The notes under the pieces are model-generated. The model was not told the DNA's origin, ran no database searches, and worked only from the letters and a program-made list of their open reading frames with translations. The translations under genes and the position numbers were made by a program. This document shows, piece by piece, positions 1 to 7,953 of a stretch of DNA of 64,000 nucleotides. The stretch is from Faecalicatena orotica (GTDB taxonomy: Bacteria > Bacillota > Clostridia > Lachnospirales > Lachnospiraceae): assembly GCF_003149245.1 (NCBI RefSeq), contig NZ_QGDL01000015.1, positions 1 to 64,000 on the forward strand, given 5' to 3'. Position 1 is the first letter of the stretch. Each line of letters starts with the position of its first letter.

Positions 1-214
1 AAGCGGTATCTTTATCGTAAGAGAAGAATTTGAGCAGTTCATCCTTTACAGTGCCGGTTTCCATAGAGATGATGAGATACAGCAAAGAGGGGAAATCCAG
101 TTTTCTGTTTCTGGTGAAGTCAGTTTCAGGGTGTTTTGAAAAGTTCTCGGGATGGAGCGCCATTCCTGAAATAATTTCTAAGAGATTGTTTTTAACCTGT
201 TTTGCAAATGACAT
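1..214 (-). CDS. IS4-type transposase, N-terminal part (cut by window edge)
   Basis: Reading the minus strand from the ATG at 214 gives an open frame that begins MSFAKQVKNNLLEIISGMAL and runs off the window. The text resembles the N-terminus of clostridial IS4-type transposases (a helix, then an 'HPENF.KHPETDFTRNRKL' segment), from memory of the family. AAGGAGG at 221-227 gives a good ribosome site 7 nt upstream. The DDE catalytic residues lie outside the window, so activity cannot be judged. A strong hairpin lies just upstream of the gene. The + strand reading of the same bases is a shadow. Confidence 0.7.
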   Translation of the reverse strand, partial: MSFAKQVKNNLLEIISGMALHPENFSKHPETDFTRNRKLDFPSLLYLIISMETGTVKDELLKFFSYDKDTA

Positions 215-261
215 ATGAGACCTCCTTGTAGTCAGACAAAAGATATAGTTCTGATTACAGG

Positions 262-301
262 GGCCGCTCTTGTTGCTGTCACACCAGCAACGAGAGCGGC
301 C
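262..301. promoter_or_regulatory. Near-perfect 17-bp hairpin upstream of the transposase
   Basis: Positions 262-278 and 285-301 form a 17-bp stem with one G-U pair and a 6-nt loop. It falls in the 5' leader of the minus-strand transposase and has no T-tract on either side. IS elements often carry such stems to block transcription or translation entering from flanking DNA; that role is inferred here. The rest of 215-428 shows no gene. The IS end probably lies near 305-345 (GGCTCTGTGTCAACC), but the other end is outside the window, so it cannot be confirmed. Confidence 0.5.
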
Positions 302-428
302 GCACATTTTGGGCTCTGTGTCAACCTTTAGAGGTGATTTTTTTAAATTTAGGTTAGACCCTTATTCAGGATTTAACCTCGTAACTTAACTAACTGACAT
401 TGCCTGTGAACAGTAACATTTATTCTGC

Positions 429-457
429 TTGACATCTTTAAATAAAACGTGCACAAT
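429..457 (+). promoter_or_regulatory. Sigma-A-like promoter of the DUF2007 gene
   Basis: TTGACA at 429-434, a 17-bp spacer and CACAAT at 452-457 (4 of 6 matches to TATAAT). It points at the gene starting at 546. Confidence 0.5.
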
Positions 458-545
458 AAAATTAAAGATAAACGACATTTATTATTCCAGGCTTTGCGGG
501 TAACCAGCACAGCTGTATGGTGATTCAGCCAAAGGAGGTGCCATT

Positions 546-788
546 ATGGAAGGCATGAAAGTAACAAAAGTATGCACGGCCAGAGACAAGATTGAAGCGG
601 AGATGATTCTGGATATTCTAAGCCAGAACGGGATCACTGCATTCAGACAGGGAATCGGCAGCGGCGGTATCATGGACATCTATACAGGAAATTCAATCTA
701 TGGCGAGGATATATTTGCCGATGAAAGAGATGTAGAGAGGGCACAGGACCTGATTAGAAATATTATTGAAGGTGTAGAAGAGGCTTAA
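546..788 (+). CDS. DUF2007-type small protein
   Basis: 80 aa. The start has AAAGGAGGTG a few bases upstream. The sequence reads as one small alpha/beta domain: an early 'KVCTARDKIEAEMILDILSQ' strand-helix, a glycine-rich turn (GIGSGGIMDIYTGNS) and a closing helix (ADERDVERAQDLIRNI). This matches the DUF2007 pattern (putative signal-transducing, GlnB-like fold) as I recall it. No membrane segment or catalytic motif is visible. It is a single-gene unit with its own promoter (429-457) and terminator (823-861). The biological role of the family is not established. Confidence 0.7.
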   Translation: MEGMKVTKVCTARDKIEAEMILDILSQNGITAFRQGIGSGGIMDIYTGNSIYGEDIFADERDVERAQDLIRNIIEGVEEA

Positions 789-822
789 TCCAAAAGTGGC
801 AGGAAATATAAAATAGGTATAG

Positions 823-861
823 AAAAAGAGGCGGGAATTTCATTTCCTGCCTCTTTTCTTA
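823..861 (+). terminator. Intrinsic terminator
   Basis: AAAAGAGGCGGGAA pairs with TTCCTGCCTCTTTT (one G-U) around a short loop, followed by CTT. It ends the DUF2007 unit. Confidence 0.7.
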
Positions 862-979
862 ACATTATAATACCACAAAATGCACTTTTTTTCAAGTCTT
901 GTAAAGAATAGGGGACGGACATATAATGAATATCACTGTTTACAGGAAACCTGCAGATTCATTGAAAGGGGTATTTGTT

Positions 980-1522
980 ATGGATAGTCATGTTTTTGAA
1001 CTTATGCAGTCAGCACGAAGGAAGGAGGAACTGGCAGTCATTTCGGGTATGAATCAAAAGACCGAGCGATTTGGCTTATTGCTTAAGGAAGAAGAGATAA
1101 ATGAACTGGTCACATACCGGAATGACAGCCTGAAGCAGTTCCGGCGCTTTGAGTGGGGGACCGGGATGCTGGAAAAGCTGATTTATACATTCTGTGATTC
1201 ACAGTATATCAATCAGCAGAATTATCTGGAGAGCCTGGAAAGGCTGCAGGATATTTTTTACAAGTTTAAGAATGCCACCTTAGACCGCATGACAGATGAT
1301 GAGGTGCTCACTTTTATGAAGGAGCAGTATGAGACGGTCTGCTTCGGCAGTCTTGACTATCTGGAAGACACCTGTCTGGAGGTATACGCAGAAGCTGTAC
1401 GAAAAGGCCACAAAGGATATACCGCCAGCGGCGGAAGGGGAGAGTACTCCGAATTTGACGAAGCCCGGCGGTGGGACAGTGAACTATATCAGCAGGTTCT
1501 AAAAGAATTGTGCTGGGAATAA
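980..1522 (+). CDS. DUF6323-type protein
   Basis: 180 aa from the ATG at 980. An in-frame ATG at 926 would add 18 residues but has no ribosome site, whereas AAAGGGG lies about 9 nt before 980 and the family starts near this 'FEL' segment. It is mostly helical, acidic and soluble, with no signal peptide or membrane segment. Residues such as 'CDSQYINQQNYLESLERLQDIFY' (split here as an example of a helix-rich core) and 'GSLDYLEDTCLEVY' recall the DUF6323 family; assignment is from memory. It lies 39 bp before the DUF6179 gene, an association I recall from other Lachnospiraceae. No enzymatic motif is visible and no function is assigned. Confidence 0.6.
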   Translation: MDSHVFELMQSARRKEELAVISGMNQKTERFGLLLKEEEINELVTYRNDSLKQFRRFEWGTGMLEKLIYTFCDSQYINQQNYLESLERLQDIFYKFKNATLDRMTDDEVLTFMKEQYETVCFGSLDYLEDTCLEVYAEAVRKGHKGYTASGGRGEYSEFDEARRWDSELYQQVLKELCWE

Positions 1523-1561
1523 AAAGGATGAATACAGACAACATGTCAGGGAGGGAATGTC

Positions 1562-2368
1562 ATGGTTTATAAAATAGAAGAATTATTACCTGTTATGGCA
1601 AAACTGTCAGATAAGTACACGTCAAAGGACAGTGCTTCTGTTTCTTACGAGACAGCCCAGCAGCTAATGGAGGCCATTCTTTACTGTATACAGGAGTGCG
1701 GGGATGAGAATAAGGATCTGCTGGGAGGTGCTTCAGTGGACTGTATGACTGCCTACGAGCAGGATTACAGGTTCACGATGGACAAGGTCATGAGGGCAAA
1801 AGAAGTTTATCATAGGATTACTTCTGATTTCGAGGATTATGGCTGCCGGAATTACAGGGAAACAATCATAGAAGGAATGCCCATGTTTTTTACAAAATAT
1901 GATGTGCGTTTTGAGCCGCAGAATCATATCCTGTCACTGGATTATCCGGCACTTGGGATGGCCCCCGGCAAAAGGGGCATCGATTTGATCATGGATTATC
2001 TTGAGGAAATCGAATATGAACAGCATTTTTTAAAATACTTCAAAAGAAAAGCGGTTACGGATCTGCTGGAATACCGCTGCACCGATTACCAGGAGCTTTA
2101 TTTAGACAATATCTGTGAACCTGTTCTGATCAGGGCAGCAGCCTGCCTGGCCACGGATCAGGAGATCGGGAATCTGAGACTGGACGTAAGTGACCATAAA
2201 GCTGCGGAGGAATACTTTATGGAGGACACGGACAAACGTGCAGAAATCCACATGAGTGTTTTTCTTGATACTTTGGAAAAAAATATTATGGGAAGGGCGT
2301 ACAGGGGCAGATTCAAAAACTGTGCCCATGAATTCACCTATAGAGTGAGACATGGCCTGCAGTTTTAA
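1562..2368 (+). CDS. DUF6179-type protein
   Basis: 268 aa with AGGGAGGG just upstream of the start. Soluble, helix-rich, with several aromatic and charged stretches and no signal peptide or membrane span. The text 'NYRETIIEGMPMFFTKYDVRF' precedes 'LDYPALGMAPGKRGIDLIMDYL', which fits my recollection of DUF6179 proteins. It follows the DUF6323 gene by 39 bp and is surely co-transcribed. It ends 12 bp from the stop codon of the convergent TetR-type regulator, so the three genes form a compact locus. Function unknown. Confidence 0.6.
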   Translation: MVYKIEELLPVMAKLSDKYTSKDSASVSYETAQQLMEAILYCIQECGDENKDLLGGASVDCMTAYEQDYRFTMDKVMRAKEVYHRITSDFEDYGCRNYRETIIEGMPMFFTKYDVRFEPQNHILSLDYPALGMAPGKRGIDLIMDYLEEIEYEQHFLKYFKRKAVTDLLEYRCTDYQELYLDNICEPVLIRAAACLATDQEIGNLRLDVSDHKAAEEYFMEDTDKRAEIHMSVFLDTLEKNIMGRAYRGRFKNCAHEFTYRVRHGLQF

Positions 2369-2380
2369 AGTTATCCCGCA

Positions 2381-2956
2381 TCAGATTCTGCTGCCCGGAA
2401 ATTCTATCAGATTCAGGATGGAATTGCGGATGATATAAGAATATGCCTCGTAAAGCTGATCCGAAGAATAGGGAATATCATGGGTGATCCAGTATTTCAG
2501 CGAATCGGCCAGACCGAACGTATAGAATCTCGCCATCGAGTCCTTTGACAGGATTGCAACCTTGTCAGGGGACTTAAGCGGGTATTTATTTAGCAGCGAT
2601 AGAAACATATCAAAAATGTAGCGGCTCAGTAAAGCTTCAAAGGAATTTGGCCCTTCTATCAGATACAGCCTCTTGTAGAATTCCCGGTCTTTTTCCAGAC
2701 AGCTGCACAGGAGGCGGAAGATATCTTCCTCCATATTATTATCTGTCAGTACCTGAATCTTATCTGCAATATCCTTCTTCAGGATCCATTCAATCACTTC
2801 ATACTTATCCTGAAAATGTTTATAAAAAGTCGGGCGGATGACACCGGCGCCATCCGTGATCATCTTAATCGTTATCTTCTCAAATGGCATCTGCATGACA
2901 AGCTCTTTGAAAGACATCGTAAGCAAATCCTTAGTCAGTTCCCTTTTATCTTCCAT
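2381..2956 (-). CDS. TetR/AcrR-family transcriptional regulator
   Basis: 191 aa. The N-terminal 50 residues form the TetR DNA-binding domain, including 'KITIKMITDGAGVIRPTFYKHF', where a second helix-turn-helix is followed by the typical 'TFY.HF..K' ending. The C-terminal part is a variable helical ligand/dimer domain. I start at the ATG at 2956 because AGGGGA sits about 10 nt upstream; an ATG at 2965 would be almost on top of that site. It faces the DUF6323/DUF6179 pair, which it may control, though no operator was located. Its own upstream region is the 92-bp promoter repeat at 2984-3172. The ligand is unknown. Confidence 0.85.
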   Translation of the reverse strand: MEDKRELTKDLLTMSFKELVMQMPFEKITIKMITDGAGVIRPTFYKHFQDKYEVIEWILKKDIADKIQVLTDNNMEEDIFRLLCSCLEKDREFYKRLYLIEGPNSFEALLSRYIFDMFLSLLNKYPLKSPDKVAILSKDSMARFYTFGLADSLKYWITHDIPYSSDQLYEAYSYIIRNSILNLIEFPGSRI

Positions 2957-2983
2957 AAAAATCATCCCCTTTTACGAGTATTG

Positions 2984-3172
2984 TACCATAAATACTAAAC
3001 TCGTGAAATACCTCGTTAAGTATTTAGGTATATGTCTTACTAAGCGTGAAAAAACCACGCTAAGTGCGAGCATTATACCATAAAACCAAACTCGTGAAAT
3101 ACTTCGTTAAGTATTTAGGTATATGTCTTACTAAGCGTGAAAAAACCACGCTAAGTGCGAGCATTATATCAT
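2984..3172 (-). repeat. 92-bp promoter-bearing repeat, two tandem units plus a third start
   Basis: Unit 1 starts at 2984, unit 2 at 3076, and a third start is at 3167, giving periods of 92 and 91 bp. Read on the minus strand each unit ends with TATGGTATAAT or a near copy, an extended -10 promoter, and contains a hairpin GCGTGG..CCACGC. The array lies immediately upstream of the minus-strand TetR gene. The same unit recurs at 55117-55256 (same orientation) and 61043-61147 (inverted). Promoter activity is inferred from the motif. Confidence 0.85.
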
Positions 3173-3192
3173 AAATACTAAACTCATGAAAA

Positions 3193-3232
3193 CCCACCCG
3201 GCTACAAAAACGGGATTTTGTAGCCGGGTGGG
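3193..3232. other. Perfect 17-bp hairpin
   Basis: Positions 3193-3209 and 3216-3232 pair perfectly around a 6-nt loop. On the minus strand it is followed by TTTTCATG, a weak terminator tail, so it could isolate the repeat-array promoters from mntP. The remaining stretch to 3350 holds only a purine-rich leader before mntP; no yybP-ykoY riboswitch was recognised. Confidence 0.6.
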
Positions 3233-3350
3233 AACAGATCGGGGAAATTGTCGGGTTTCGGATACAGGGGGGAGAGATTGAATATTATGGCACGGGGGAT
3301 GGAATGTTACAATAATAACAGGCAGATAGATAGGGAAGGGGAGGAGGAAA

Positions 3351-3926
3351 TTGGTATTATTTGAAATCCTTATGATTTCGGTCGGGTTATCTCTGGATGT
3401 GTTTGCGTATGCATTGTATAAAGGCGCTATGCTGCCGGAAATACGGAAGTCTTCTCTCATTAAAATTGGCGGTGTCTTTACGGTGTGGCAGATGGCAAGC
3501 CTTCTGCTTGGAAATATGATCACGAATATTCCAATGATAAAGGCTCCGGCTGGCAGGGCGGCTGTTCACTGGCGGTATCTCTCGGTTATTATTTTTCTGG
3601 GTCTGGGCCTTTATATGATATGCAAGGCCGGAAGACAGAAGGTAGTCATAGAGAAGATGGAGGAGCATGTAGAACTTAAACAGATTGCCATATGGGCATG
3701 CATTACAAGTATTGATGCCTTTCTCGCAGGAATCGGGTTTGGATTTTTCCAGACAGATTTTTTAATTACAATAATAACCGTAGGTATGGTTACGGCTGTC
3801 AGTGTAGTTGCCGGGTTATATGCGGGGTACTGGCTGGGATGCCAGTTTAAGAATAAAATCGTGATTCTGGGAGGGGGTATACTGCTGATCGGGGGCATTG
3901 AACTTTTAATCCGGGGAATAAACTAA
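3351..3926 (+). CDS. mntP: MntP-type manganese efflux pump
   Basis: 191 aa, the usual length for the family. Six hydrophobic segments can be drawn, and the two family signatures are present: 'GLSLDVFAYAL' (Asp16) and 'SIDAFLAGIGFG' (Asp122), membrane aspartates needed for Mn(II) transport in MntP proteins. The start is TTG at 3351, chosen because GGAGGAGG sits 4-6 nt upstream and the encoded N-terminus matches the family. It should export Mn(II) across the cytoplasmic membrane. No manganese riboswitch was recognised upstream. The gene stands alone, 42 bp before a radical SAM gene, so read-through is possible. Confidence 0.85.
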   Translation: MVLFEILMISVGLSLDVFAYALYKGAMLPEIRKSSLIKIGGVFTVWQMASLLLGNMITNIPMIKAPAGRAAVHWRYLSVIIFLGLGLYMICKAGRQKVVIEKMEEHVELKQIAIWACITSIDAFLAGIGFGFFQTDFLITIITVGMVTAVSVVAGLYAGYWLGCQFKNKIVILGGGILLIGGIELLIRGIN

Positions 3927-3968
3927 AGAAAAGTTTCATGTACTGTAAGGTGAAGGAGGATATGAGAT

Positions 3969-5324
3969 ATGGGAAAATTAAGACATCAGGCTGAGAGGGC
4001 CGCTTTCGGAAAATTGATTGATACTTCTATGAAGCACATCAGCAAAGACAGGGAAAAGAGTTTCCTGAAAATGGTAGATTTGACCGAGAATTTTGCGAAG
4101 GACCGGTTCCAGCCGGAAAGCTACGAGGCGGCAAGGCAGATGATCCGGGATGAGGATGGGAAATGGATGACCTATGTAAACAGGATACTGGACGAGGTGA
4201 GCCCGAACGTGATTAAGAAAACCGCGATGAATCTGGGATTCGAGGCAATGCTCAGCGGCACTAAGATCATGCACGAAAGCCGTGAGAAATACCAGTGCAA
4301 TATTCCCTGGCTGATTCTTTTGGACCCGACAAGTGCATGCAACTTAAAGTGCACCGGCTGCTGGGCGGCAGAGTATGGACATACATTATCCCTGACTTAT
4401 GAAGAGCTCGACAGTATCATAACACAGGGGAAAGAGCTTGGGATCTATTTCTATATGTACACAGGCGGTGAACCACTTGTCAGAAAGGCGGACATCATCA
4501 GGCTGTGCAGAAAGCATGATGACTGTGCGTTCCATGCGTTTACAAATGGAACTCTGGTAGATGACGCATTCTGTGAAGAGATGGAAGAGGTAGGAAATCT
4601 CTCATTGTCAATCAGTCTGGAAGGATATGAGGAAGTCAATGACGGAAGAAGGGGGCCGGGCGTTTTCAATCAGGTTATGAAAGCGATGGATATACTGAAA
4701 GCGCACGGGCAGATATTCGGAACATCTATCTGCTACACCAGTGCAAATATCGATACCGTTACGTCCGATGAATTTCTGGATATGATTATTGAAAAGGGAT
4801 GCCGTTATGCATGGTACTTCCATTACATGCCGGTCGGTAATGACGCCGCAGTTGAACTTCTCCCGACAAAAGAGCAGAGGGAGTACATTTATCACAGGAT
4901 CCGTGAAATCCGTGCAATGGAAGGAGGCAAACCAATCTTTGCCTTTGATTTTCAAAACGATGGCGAATATGTAGGCGGATGTATTGCGGGCGGACGTAAT
5001 TACTGTCATATTAATCCCAACGGCGATGTGGAACCGTGTGTGTTCATTCACTATTCGGGTGCAAATATCCGTAATGTCAGTCTTCTCGAGGCGCTTAAAC
5101 AGCCGTTGTTTATGGCATACAGAGAAGGACAGCCGTTTAACGAAAACCATTTAAGGCCGTGCCCCATGCTCGAGAATCCGGAAAAGCTGATGGAAATGGT
5201 GAGGAAAACGGGGGCCAAATCGACGGATATGCAGTCTCCGGAATCCGTAGAGCATCTCTGCGGGAAATGTCTGGAATATGCTGAAAACTGGAAGGAAAAG
5301 GCGGAAGAGCTTTGGAATAAGTAG
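3969..5324 (+). CDS. Radical SAM protein with C-terminal cysteine region
   Basis: 451 aa. An N-terminal helical region of about 110 residues precedes a radical SAM core with the CxxxCxxC cluster motif at Cys124, Cys128 and Cys131 (DPTSACNLKCTGCW), then 'YTGGEPL' for S-adenosylmethionine binding. Further cysteines at 'GGCIAGGRNYCHINPNGDVEPC' (listed as separate motifs GGC, NYCHINP and EPCVF) and 'HLCGKC' suggest a SPASM-like auxiliary iron-sulfur site. The substrate is unknown: no precursor peptide gene or partner is visible nearby. AAGGAGGA precedes the start. A strong terminator follows at 5337-5388. Confidence 0.8.
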   Translation: MGKLRHQAERAAFGKLIDTSMKHISKDREKSFLKMVDLTENFAKDRFQPESYEAARQMIRDEDGKWMTYVNRILDEVSPNVIKKTAMNLGFEAMLSGTKIMHESREKYQCNIPWLILLDPTSACNLKCTGCWAAEYGHTLSLTYEELDSIITQGKELGIYFYMYTGGEPLVRKADIIRLCRKHDDCAFHAFTNGTLVDDAFCEEMEEVGNLSLSISLEGYEEVNDGRRGPGVFNQVMKAMDILKAHGQIFGTSICYTSANIDTVTSDEFLDMIIEKGCRYAWYFHYMPVGNDAAVELLPTKEQREYIYHRIREIRAMEGGKPIFAFDFQNDGEYVGGCIAGGRNYCHINPNGDVEPCVFIHYSGANIRNVSLLEALKQPLFMAYREGQPFNENHLRPCPMLENPEKLMEMVRKTGAKSTDMQSPESVEHLCGKCLEYAENWKEKAEELWNK

Positions 5325-5336
5325 GAAGCTTTTATT

Positions 5337-5388
5337 AAAACGAAAAAAGGAATCCGGAATGGATCATTTCGGACTCCTTTTTTCGTTT
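5337..5388. terminator. Bidirectional intrinsic terminator
   Basis: A-rich arm at 5337-5356 pairs with the T-rich arm at 5370-5388 around a short loop. It serves the radical SAM gene and the convergent spore coat genes. Confidence 0.8.
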
Positions 5389-5427
5389 ACATCAGAGAGT
5401 TGGTTTCATTGCGTAAATATGATTTCT

Positions 5428-5685
5428 TTAGAAAGTTTTCGGCTGGGTCAGGATATTTTTTACATGCTCTACTTCCTCAGAAGTTGCTTTGGCAGCAGGA
5501 ACATAATAGCTTTTTTCTCTGGCCACATGATAGAGTTTTTCCTGAGACATTTCACATTCGTTGCGGATCTGCTTCAGGCATTGCTTTAATTCTTTGTTTT
5601 CAGTCTGCGGGATCATATCCCCGAACATTTTCAGTTCGCCGTTTACTCCGACTAATGCGTCGGATACCATTGTTTTTTCATTCAT
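5428..5685 (-). CDS. CotF-like spore coat protein
   Basis: 85 aa, all helical, with the 'MVSDALVGVN' and 'YYVPAAKA' segments that recur in CotF-family small coat proteins (ferritin-like helical pairs). The ATG at 5685 is preferred to a GTG at 5694 because AAGGGG lies about 7 nt before it. It follows the 60-aa coat gene at 5698-5880 with a 12-bp gap, so the two form an operon. CotF-like proteins sit in the coat of clostridial and bacillar spores, implying a sporulation-capable host. Expression is probably late sporulation; no sigma-K site was verified. Confidence 0.75.
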   Translation of the reverse strand: MNEKTMVSDALVGVNGELKMFGDMIPQTENKELKQCLKQIRNECEMSQEKLYHVAREKSYYVPAAKATSEEVEHVKNILTQPKTF

Positions 5686-5697
5686 ATGCGTCACCCC

Positions 5698-5880
5698 TTA
5701 TAAGAATTTCATCAGTTCCTGTTTGTTTTTCATAGCAGAATCAGCTGCATCCTGGAAAAGTTTCTTTACTTCAGGATCTTCGGCCTGGGATGCATAATCG
5801 GTCATTTTGCAATGTGTTGTGTCATAGCCGCCAATGAGATGACGTAAGTTCTGTAAATCAAGTATTGATATTTCAGACAT
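5698..5880 (-). CDS. Small CotF-like spore coat protein
   Basis: 60 aa. The pattern 'LDLQNLRHLIGGYDTTHCKM' followed by 'DPEVKKLFQDAA' and a lysine-rich end (KQELMKFL) is the first-helix half of CotF-type spore coat proteins. AAGGAGG lies just upstream of the ATG. First gene of a two-gene minus-strand unit with the CotF-like gene downstream; the two proteins probably pair as adjacent helical halves. The stretch 5881-5982 holds its leader and nothing else recognised. Confidence 0.75.
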   Translation of the reverse strand: MSEISILDLQNLRHLIGGYDTTHCKMTDYASQAEDPEVKKLFQDAADSAMKNKQELMKFL

Positions 5881-5982
5881 AATTGGACCTCCTTAAAGAA
5901 ATAATAATTACGAGGTTTATTATGCCCGTATCCATGCAAAATATAAGAATTATTCGAATGAAAAATTTGTTATTAAATGTGA

Positions 5983-6708
5983 TTAAGCCTCGGCGGTTTT
6001 AGCAGGACGCAGCCGCGCATGCAAGACAAATTCGGAAAAAAGCTCCCTCATTTCGGGGGAACTGCGGTACATGCATTCCGGATGCCACTGCACTCCGATC
6101 GCGAAGGGATGGTCTTTCATTTCAATGGCTTCAATCGTCTGGTCGGCGGCACGCGCACAGGCGATGAGATCCTTTCCAAGCATGCCTACGCTCTGGTGGT
6201 GAAAACTGTTCACATCCAGTCTGGAACCAATATATCTCTGGAGCTGGGAACCTTTTTCGATATTGATCCTGTGACTGACTTCTGACCGGGAATAAGACTG
6301 CTGCATATGGTTCATTGGCTTTCCGGGCTGCAGCGACATGTCCTGATAAATCGTACCGCCGCAGGCTACATTGTATACCTGCATACCGCGGCATATGGAA
6401 AAAACTGGTTTTTTGGTAGTGAGGACTGACTTCATCAGGCGGATTTGAAACAGATCCAGCGTAATATTCGTTTTACCGATTCCGTTTTTTGGTTCCTCAC
6501 CAAATAAAAGCGGTGTAATGTCATCACCCCCGCAGAACAGGAATCCGTCACAGAAGGAGATATACTCCCGTATGGCAGAATCAGAACGGATGAGGGGCAG
6601 GATAAAAGGAAGCCCCCCGGAGTAACGGATGGACTGGATATAAGTATTGGTAACAAACTGCCTGTCGTTCATAAGCCCACAGACAACAATTCCGATTTTC
6701 GGTTTCAT
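5983..6708 (-). CDS. Gamma-glutamyl-gamma-aminobutyrate hydrolase-like class I amidotransferase (peptidase C26)
   Basis: 241 aa. The fold is the class I glutamine amidotransferase type: 'GFLFCGGDDITP' oxyanion loop, nucleophile Cys106 in 'FSICRGMQ', and His209/Glu211 in 'QWHPE'. These make the Cys-His-Glu triad of PuuD-like hydrolases that cut gamma-glutamyl bonds. A longer frame extends upstream, but AAAGGAGTG sits right before the ATG at 6708 and homology begins there (MKPKIGIVV). It is divergent from a membrane dipeptidase, suggesting a shared role in gamma-glutamyl or peptide turnover; the substrate is inferred from the family only. Confidence 0.85.
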   Translation of the reverse strand: MKPKIGIVVCGLMNDRQFVTNTYIQSIRYSGGLPFILPLIRSDSAIREYISFCDGFLFCGGDDITPLLFGEEPKNGIGKTNITLDLFQIRLMKSVLTTKKPVFSICRGMQVYNVACGGTIYQDMSLQPGKPMNHMQQSYSRSEVSHRINIEKGSQLQRYIGSRLDVNSFHHQSVGMLGKDLIACARAADQTIEAIEMKDHPFAIGVQWHPECMYRSSPEMRELFSEFVLHARLRPAKTAEA

Positions 6709-6736
6709 AAGCACTCCTTTTTTGGCATAAGATAGT

Positions 6737-6765
6737 TTGATAGTAAAAGAACAATACACTATTAT
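6737..6765 (+). promoter_or_regulatory. Promoter of the dipeptidase gene
   Basis: TTGATA at 6737-6742, 17-bp spacer, TATTAT at 6760-6765. Each hexamer matches consensus at five of six positions. Confidence 0.6.
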
Positions 6766-6842
6766 GTGTGTATAGCGTATGTAAAAAACTGGGAAAATAT
6801 ACCTTGCCGTGCAGGGGATTTTTTCGAAAGGATGGTTATGAA

Positions 6843-7859
6843 ATGATGAATTTAATTGACCTGCACTGTGATACAATCAGCAGGCTTATGACGGCTGGCG
6901 GGAGCCATAATCTGGCGGACAACGATCTGAGTATTGATCTGGGGGGAATGCAGAAGGCGGGAACGCTTGTCCAGTTTTTCGCATGTTTCGTGCATGCAGT
7001 ATCCTATGAAGACGCCGGCCTGACAGACGGCAGTACAGGAAGACATATGCCTGCCCAGATTAGTCCTAAGGCATGGGACAGGGCTTATCAGGCGGTTCTT
7101 GAGATGGCAGGGCGAATCGACGGCGAACAAAATGACAGAATCAGGACAGCACATTCTTATGGGGAAATCAGGAAGAACCAGGAGCAGGGAATGATTTCTG
7201 CTGTAAAGGCGGCGGAGGAGGGCGGTATCCTAAACGGAAGGCTGGAGAGGCTGGAAGAATTGTATGATGCAGGGATCAGACTGATAACACTTACATGGAA
7301 TTACCCGAACTGCCTTGGATTTCCAAACAGCAGAACAGGTGATATTATGGAAAGCGGGCTGACGGAGTTTGGATTTCAAGCGGTTGAACGGATGAATGAG
7401 CTGGGGATGATTGTGGACGTATCACATCTTTCCGACGGCGGATTCTGGGACTGCATTAAAGCGAGCTGTGTGCCAGTCTGCGCTTCCCATTCTAATGCAC
7501 GTGCACTCTGTCCACATCCGAGAAACCTGACGGATGAGATGCTGAAGGCTCTGGGAGAAAAAGGCGGTGTGGCGGGTCTGAATTTTTATCCGGCATTCCT
7601 GTGCGAAAACGGTGTGGCAGTTGTGGATGATATTGCCCGCCATGCAGTACATATGATCAAAACCGGCGGGGAAGATGTGGCTGCAGTTGGAACAGATTTC
7701 GACGGATTTGACAGTGAGCCGCATGAAGGCTGGATCAGTCATGTCTCAGAGATGGAACTTGTCTGGGAAGCTATGAGAAAAAGAGGAATCACACCGAGGC
7801 AGCTTGACAAGGTCATGTCTCTAAATGCCCTGCGGGTGATTAGAGAGGCTATGAAATAA
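6843..7859 (+). CDS. Membrane dipeptidase (peptidase family M19)
   Basis: 338 aa from the ATG at 6843, chosen for GAAAGGATGG upstream; an earlier in-frame ATG at 6768 gives a non-homologous leader. The zinc-binding 'DLHCDT' motif (His8, Asp10) opens the protein, with later 'VDVSHLSDGGFWD', 'ASHSNARALCPHPRN' and 'GTDFDG' motifs typical of renal-dipeptidase-like metalloenzymes. Expected reaction: hydrolysis of dipeptides using a binuclear zinc site. No signal peptide is visible, so it is likely cytoplasmic despite the family name. It is divergent from the amidotransferase-like gene and has its own promoter. Confidence 0.88.
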   Translation: MMNLIDLHCDTISRLMTAGGSHNLADNDLSIDLGGMQKAGTLVQFFACFVHAVSYEDAGLTDGSTGRHMPAQISPKAWDRAYQAVLEMAGRIDGEQNDRIRTAHSYGEIRKNQEQGMISAVKAAEEGGILNGRLERLEELYDAGIRLITLTWNYPNCLGFPNSRTGDIMESGLTEFGFQAVERMNELGMIVDVSHLSDGGFWDCIKASCVPVCASHSNARALCPHPRNLTDEMLKALGEKGGVAGLNFYPAFLCENGVAVVDDIARHAVHMIKTGGEDVAAVGTDFDGFDSEPHEGWISHVSEMELVWEAMRKRGITPRQLDKVMSLNALRVIREAMK

Positions 7860-7953
7860 TTGTAACATTTCCATATAAAAATAAATTTTCTATCTTGGCT
7901 CTTTATGATACAATAGTAAAGATAAAGTGAACAAGAGAGAAATGGAGGGCTAT

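Noticed and set aside
2984-3172. CRISPR array
   Set aside because: The repeated unit fills the whole period; there are no distinct spacers, and copies occur singly elsewhere.
3233-3350. yybP-ykoY manganese riboswitch before mntP
   Set aside because: The expected conserved loops were not found; only a purine-rich leader is present.
4608-5150. Minus-strand 180-aa gene
   Set aside because: Antisense to the radical SAM gene; no start signals or family resemblance.
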